From positions 1 through 22,738 of the forward strand of contig UZAE01000465.1 of NCBI GenBank assembly GCA_900617975.1: a DNA stretch of 22,738 nt, given 5' to 3'. The notes below the pieces were generated by a model. It was not told the origin of the DNA and ran no database searches. It was given only the letters and a program-made list of their open reading frames with translations. This document shows, piece after piece, positions 18,012 through 22,738 of this stretch. Positions within the stretch are counted from its first letter, which is position 1. Each line of letters starts with the position of its first letter. Source of the stretch: Rodentolepis nana (Eukaryota > Platyhelminthes > Cestoda > Cyclophyllidea > Hymenolepididae). The translations under genes were made by a program, and so were the position numbers.

Positions 18012-18044
18012 GGGCTTCTGCTGTGGATGGCAATGATGATGTGG
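18012..18044 (-). other. Candidate 33-nt micro-exon (TSSLPSTAEA)
   Basis: Acceptor AAAATTTTCACTTCAG, 33 nt at about 55% G+C in very AT-rich surroundings, donor AGCCC|GTAAGCTT. Phase 1 reads TSSLPSTAEA, homologous in length, phase and sequence (about 20 of 33 bases) to 11436-11468. This is the best-supported micro-exon in the window. Confidence 0.45.
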
Positions 18045-18124
18045 CTGAAGTGAAAATTTTAGGAAATATAATTCATCCGCAAATAAGATTCAGAGATTCA
18101 AAACAATAATCTATTCTCACTTAC

Positions 18125-18130
18125 GAAATG
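18125..18130 (-). other. Possible 6-nt micro-exon
   Basis: TTTAACTTTTAACAG|CATTTC|GTAAGTGAG has both splice signals at very close spacing, immediately upstream of the 33-nt candidate. Such a short exon is rare; the donor may be unused. Confidence 0.15.
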
Positions 18131-18689
18131 CTGTTAAAAGTTAAATCTAGGCATTATCTTTGGACTTCATAATTCTTTCATTAAAATAATTCTAATAAGA
18201 AGTCGGTCTATGCTTCCTCGCTTAATTTTGGATTATATAAATCGAAGAAGCATGATTTTCGTTCATTAATAAAATAAAAACAGCACATGGCAATCATCAA
18301 GTATGATAAATACAACCTATTTAGTGGTACATTTACTAATCGCAATTTTCAATTGTTTGAATACATGCAAGTATGCAACTCAAAGTTTGTATGGGCATGG
18401 TAACTGCATCTTTAAAAAAATGCCCTTCTGGTTTCAGCGTTATTTATGCTTTTACAACACTAAGCTCCCATAAACCGCATGAAATTGCTTATCAAGTCCT
18501 CTACCCATTCATTCTTTTAAAATGCATTTTAAATTAAATGGAAAGCCATATATTTGTCTACTGGTCCATGGCCGTTTAAACTCTTAAAGAAAAAATAGTA
18601 TTTAATAAACAAATTTACAATTATAATTCGATTTATGAGTCAACAACAGTGTTAATTGAGACAAGTTTATAAAAGGCTTAAAAATTGCT

Positions 18690-19090
18690 GTAACACCATG
18701 AATTCACAACTTGGATTTAAACCTCAAACAATTAAGTAAGCACCTTGTGTAAAATTCTATTTCAATGCATGCTACGTTATGGAGCATAAAGTCAGCAATG
18801 CGCAAAACGAAATTTTTTTTACTTCTAAGTACTTGGCTGTCTACTTTTGTTTAGGCAGATAAAAGAACAATCGGATTAATGCGTCAATGGAGGCGAGCTC
18901 AAAAAGCCATTTGTGATAACTTTAAAGCGAGCTTCAATCATTGATTTTTCAACTGTAGGAAAATGCTAATGTTACACCATGAAGCCGCAATATTGGATTA
19001 ACCCCCAAACCATGTAATAAACAAACTAGTTAAATCCTCTTGCAATATATTTAATTCCAATTGCTTCACTAACTAAAGTCTTTCATGTAT
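18690..19090. repeat. Direct repeat pair, period ~270 bp
   Basis: TAACACCATGAATTCACAAC (near 18691) and TTACACCATGAAGCCGCAAT (near 18973) begin two diverged copies that continue through AATTCTATTTCAATGCATGC/ATTTAATTCCAATTGCTTCA and a shared AAAGTC motif. No ORF. Confidence 0.6.
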
Positions 19091-20020
19091 TTGTCCGAAA
19101 GCGAAAAATGTTTTTCAGTGATACAGATACATTTATAACTTTTAAATTAAATGGTAAATTTACAGTACATGTATCCCAAAATACAAGATTCATGAATCAC
19201 CCTCATCATTATCGTAAATTACGATATGAAACAGGTAGGTTCAAAAGATATAACATTGCACTATGTTCACTAAAACCTATGCTGTAGAATTGAAAATGTT
19301 ATTTCACGATTATTAACTCATTATATCAATTTTGAGGGCTAACATAAATGTGAGTAATTTGGTGTCATGGAAACAAAATAGAAACGTTCAGATGATGTCT
19401 CCTCTTTTTCGATTGTCGCATTTAATTTTTTCAGAATAATATTTTACTGATTCCTAATTTCATTTGGTTAGCAAAATATTTCTTTCGACAAAGAGAGTCA
19501 AATTATGCGACCTTTTGACGAGATAGCAGGTTATTTTCTGGAACAAGAAAATATGTACAACTTCTAAATACTTTAAGCCTTGGAAGTGTATATTGTTTTC
19601 AACTAAACCTCTTAAAACTTCAATTGGGATTATTAATAATTTTTACGATATAGCGAAATTCTAGCAAATATGCCTCAGATTCTACCAATTTGCAACATTA
19701 TATTTCTTAAGTTGGCGGATATGCTTAGGTTTTATTCTAAGATTTCAAATTGAAAAGCATTTCCATCCGAATGAATAAATCAATGAATATTCAAATGCAG
19801 TGAAATTTTCTCCTTGCACATCTTAAACATAGATCATATTTAAAAAATGAACCCCCCCCTTAATCAAATCTCAATTATCAATCACTTTCATCGTCATTAT
19901 TCTACTCTGTTCAAAATAGTGCACTAGCGACAATGATCTCCGCTTCGTGATTTTACACAAATGGAATGCAGGAGACCATATTGGGGTTACAAAGTGTTGA
20001 ATTCGGCAACTGAAACTTAC

Positions 20021-20041
20021 TTGGCGCTTACTTTTGCCTCG
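20021..20041 (-). other. Candidate 21-nt micro-exon, copy 1
   Basis: Acceptor GTGTTTTGCTTTTAG, 21 nt, donor GCCAA|GTAAGTTT. It contains a second donor-like GTAAGC. Phase 1 has a stop; phase 0 (RGKSKRQ) is open. Confidence 0.33.
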
Positions 20042-20257
20042 CTAAAAGCAAAACACAATTTCAGTGAAGTGAACACTTCAAGAATTTCCTTAATAATTAT
20101 TACAGAGAGGTGGCAAAATGTAAAGTAACATTTTTATTTTAGAGTTTGAAAGTGGAATTGAAGGGTTTTGTATGTGAAAATTCAGGTTTTAAATGAAAAC
20201 GTACCGAAAGAGAATTGAGTTAATTTTTCCTCAACAATACAGTGCACTCTAACTTAC

Positions 20258-20273
20258 CATCATTAGCATCATA
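20258..20273 (-). other. Candidate 16-nt micro-exon
   Basis: Acceptor CATTTTGACTAAAG, 16 nt, donor GATG|GTAAGTTAG. The length is not a multiple of three. The counterpart in the other repeat copy is 19886-19906 (21 nt, donor GTGATT). Confidence 0.22.
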
Positions 20274-20389
20274 CTTTAGTCAAAATGGTGCACTAGCGAA
20301 AGTGACCTCAGTTTTGTGATTTTACTCAACTGGAATGCTGGAGACCAGAGTAGTGTTACTAAGTGTTAAATTTTACAATCTAAACTTAC

Positions 20390-20410
20390 TTGACACATGC
20401 TTACGCCATG
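20390..20410 (-). other. Candidate 21-nt micro-exon, copy 2
   Basis: Acceptor CCTTTTGCTTGTAG, 21 nt, donor GTCAA|GTAAGTTT. Same length as 20021-20041 despite internal indels; both phase 1 (WRKHVS) and phase 0 are open. It also contains an internal GTAAGC. Confidence 0.35.
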
Positions 20411-20603
20411 CTACAAGCAAAAGGCAATATTATTGAACTGCAAACATTAAGATTCGCTAAATTAATAAACGCAAAGAGATGGCAAAAAGCTCAATCTCTT
20501 TTCAATTTTAAAGTGCACATTAGGCACGTCAAATCATATACTTTGGTGAATGAAAGTGTAGGGTATAACATGTGAATATTCAGGATTTTGAATGAAAACG
20601 CAC

Positions 20604-20630
20604 AGTAAGCATTCTCAATTCTCTCTGCCC
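20604..20630 (-). other. Candidate 27-nt micro-exon (AERIENAY)
   Basis: Acceptor GTGTATTGTACTTTAG, 27 nt, donor TACT|GTGCGTTT. Phase 1 reads AERIENAY. Confidence 0.33.
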
Positions 20631-20999
20631 CTAAAGTACAATACACTCATTATCTTCCTGCCATTGCAAAGTCAATTTAACAATCAATTGACGAATTTAA
20701 TGCTTAAATCTAAGTTGGCAGTAAAGCGTAACGTCTTTAAAATATTACTTTGTTATGTACATTGCTTTTGCATAAAAATAGGATGGGGTTCGAACTCTCA
20801 AAATTGGCAGAATGTTCAAAACACAACATTTCATTTAAAGAACGTACCAGAATACTAATTTCTTATTACTATAATTATGTCTTTGTTCTTCATTTTACCA
20901 AACTTATATAATATGGAATGAAAATGAATTTGGCTGGGAATTACCCCCAAATTGAGTTTCATTGAGCAGGTAACTCATTCCAAATATAAGTCTTAAGTC

Positions 21000-22165
21000 A
21001 GTCAGGCTTTGCATTTTCCAGTTGGGTGATGCATTTTATTCTTAAATGCTTTGATATTTTATGAAATCAATTAAAATTCTCTGTGGCAAACTGAAATATA
21101 TTGGTCTAAATTGAGATTGCGTTGGATAAAGGACTTACTGAAATACACAAAATCGACAGAGTAAATAGTCATGAACTCATTTGAATCTGCGTTCTAAAAA
21201 TATATAAATTTCTATTAAATCCTAAAGCACATATAACAAAATAGTATTTAGATTTTTAATGTCATCCAAGTAGTCATAAATGAATTAAAATATCTTTTTT
21301 TTTCAAATACGACAAAGTAAATTTAAATTTAAATGGTAATAGAAATTGAAACTTTTTGAATTATAGAATTGAAATCCAAAAAAATGGGTAAATTTTGCAT
21401 CTATCAAAGACTTGAGCGTATTTGGTTACCAGAGCAGTAGGCACCACTTTCAGTTTCATTCAATCACTCAGTTAAGCAAATATTTTCAATTCAACCCCAC
21501 ATAAATGTACTCATTTTCATAGTAGAGAAGTGTTTGTTGAGATCGCATTCATTATATATTCGCTCTCAGAATTTCAAATATCGGTAGCTAGATAATTTGA
21601 AAAAATGAAAATTATAAAAAAGTATTCATCATTAATTTCATCAAGGCAATATAGATTTAGATTTTTCAGATCAGGCTTAGGACTTTATATTTGCTGTTGT
21701 GGAATTGACTGCGACGAAGATTGAATATGGACAATATTTGTCTTAACTGCACTAATTCTTTGACAACTTAGCTAAATTTTTTCTTCCTACTTTGCTATAA
21801 TCACCAAAAATACCAAAGTAATATTGATTTTAAAAGTCAGTGTTAATGTCGCTCATGCCCAAAATAGGCTTGAGGTTAAAAGCCCATTGCACATTTCATT
21901 TGAGCAATGAATTTTATTCTTGTGTGATTTTAAATTTCATAAAATCAATTCGCAGCTCTCTGTAGTAAATCGTAACCTATTGGTCATAGTTCTGATTCCA
22001 TTGGATCAAAATGTTGATGAAATGCACCAAAACGATAAATCGATAAAACCGATTGTACGAGATAGCAACAAATTTGCGCTAAATGAAAGGAGATTTATCT
22101 ATCAAATCCTTATGCACTGATTGCAGAATTATATTTAAATTTGTAATGTCACCAAGTAATCCGAA
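21000..22165. repeat. Two further copies of repeat module A
   Basis: ATGAAATCAATTAAAATTCT (near 21061) and ATAAAATCAATTCGCAGCTC (near 21939) mark diverged copies about 880 bp apart, each followed by the TAATGTCA motif near 21257 and 22144. No gene is seen between them. Confidence 0.5.
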
Positions 22166-22696
22166 TTAGAAAAGAATTTGATTTATAAAAAACTTTCTTC
22201 AATTATTTTAAAAAAAAAGGAATTCAATTGACTGAGTGAATTTTATCCACACATGAATTACAAAATTGTAATCCAACCTAACGTCTTAATGAAGAAGAGT
22301 CATATAATTTTAATTTCGTCTTCTACTCTATGTTTCAGGAGTCCAAATAGCTGCAGCCAGTTAATTTGAACCATTGAACCATACATGAAATTTAGTTTCA
22401 TATTCGTCGAATAAGGCTCATGATTTTATTTTTGACTTGTGTTATGCAATTGAGCTTAAAGTAATTCTGATTAATGAAACACACATCGATTTGGATCTAA
22501 TCCAACAACTGTGTTGACCTGATAGACACTGCAGAATAAACCACTTCCAATGACATTCAACTAGTGCGTCAGTCATATATCTCTAATTCAGCCCAAACTA
22601 AGTGCTCATAGTCTTTAGATTTAGATTTATCTGATTCGGGTCATTATTATATATTTTTCATTGTTTTTTTTTATTTAGTGATCCTCGTTTACTTAC

Positions 22697-22738
22697 CTCG
22701 ATATCTGCTGCGCCCGCAATAACCGCCTTAAACCACTT
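22697..22738 (-). CDS. Partial exon of a minus-strand gene, continues beyond the window
   Basis: A perfect donor, ATCGAG|GTAAGTAAA, ends an exon that reaches the window edge. The 42 visible bases are about 50-55% G+C in AT-rich surroundings. Frames open: KWFKAVIAGAADIE (leaving phase 0) and a second; the phase-1 frame meets TAA unless the exon starts at the internal AAG, which would leave a 30-nt exon. The sequence is similar to 14419-14470 on the minus strand (AAGTGGTTAAACCGC...CACCAAG|GTATAA), suggesting a duplicated exon there. The function is unknown. Confidence 0.45.

Larger units (their letters stand above)
19876..20620. repeat. Tandem duplication, period ~370-400 bp, keeping three donor sites
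   Basis: GTGCACTAGCGACAATGA (near 19919) and GTGCACTAGCGAAAGTGA (near 20289) anchor two copies, about 19876-20210 and 20252-20620. Minus-strand donors occur at matching places in both: GTGATT/GTAAGT, GTAAGT/GTAAGT and GTACGT/GTGCGT. The first two carry candidate exons in each copy (19886-19906 and 20258-20273; 20021-20041 and 20390-20410). Confidence 0.7.

Noticed and set aside
20785..20800. GGGTTCGAACTC, resembling a tRNA B box
   Set aside because: No A box at the right distance, no cloverleaf and no acceptor stem; taken as chance.
20390..20858. Plus-strand ORFs of 61 and 88 codons
   Set aside because: Low-complexity composition; they cross the tandem duplication, whose other copy does not keep the frame.

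Overview
The window is AT-rich eukaryotic DNA (roughly 30% G+C by eye) with (TA)n microsatellites, introns and several classes of metazoan transposable element. A mariner, a Jockey-like LINE and a Mutator/Kolobok-like transposase remnant together resemble arthropod genomes. The LINE and transposase motifs look most like what I remember from spiders, but the species is an inference. There is no prokaryotic operon, no rRNA or tRNA gene, no CRISPR array and no complete intact gene. Layout: bases 1-5325 are a nest of mobile elements. A host element with inverted-repeat arms of about 540 bp lies between TTAA tetranucleotides (481-4953). Its left arm is interrupted by a full-length mariner (950-2243, TA duplication). 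Its right arm is interrupted by a second TTAA-flanked transposon (3161-4796) that carries a decayed transposase 3' end. Each arm keeps the uninterrupted empty site for the insertion in the other arm, so both insertions are resolved to the base. A further, looser inverted repeat ending in (TA)n surrounds this nest. Bases 5775-7220 are a 5'-truncated, frame-shifted LINE: the end of reverse transcriptase, RNase H, a C-terminal zinc knuckle, and a 3' tail of short tandem repeats. A dispersed repeat, called R1 here, occurs at about 196-445, 5001-5090, 17143-17427 and, inverted, 14705-14963. It seems to share its 3' tail with this LINE, as SINEs often do. Bases 7221-22738 have no long ORF. They are built from old, diverged, repeated modules in direct orientation. 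On the minus strand, consensus 5' splice sites are clearly over-represented: GTAAGT about 11 times against 3 on the plus strand, by hand count. Many sit 16-40 nt after a good pyrimidine-AG acceptor, defining possible micro-exons of 18-39 nt, mostly multiples of three and often open in intron phase 1. The best case is a 33-nt exon at 18012-18044 followed by a terminal exon at 17799-17854. A homologous 33-nt exon lies at 11436-11468. The last 42 bases look like a true exon entering the window from the right. The working hypothesis is one or more minus-strand genes of many tiny exons, partly duplicated and partly decayed. RNA data would be needed to prove it. The mobile elements do not cooperate with one another. 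They record successive insertions: host inverted-repeat element first, then mariner and the TTAA element into its arms.
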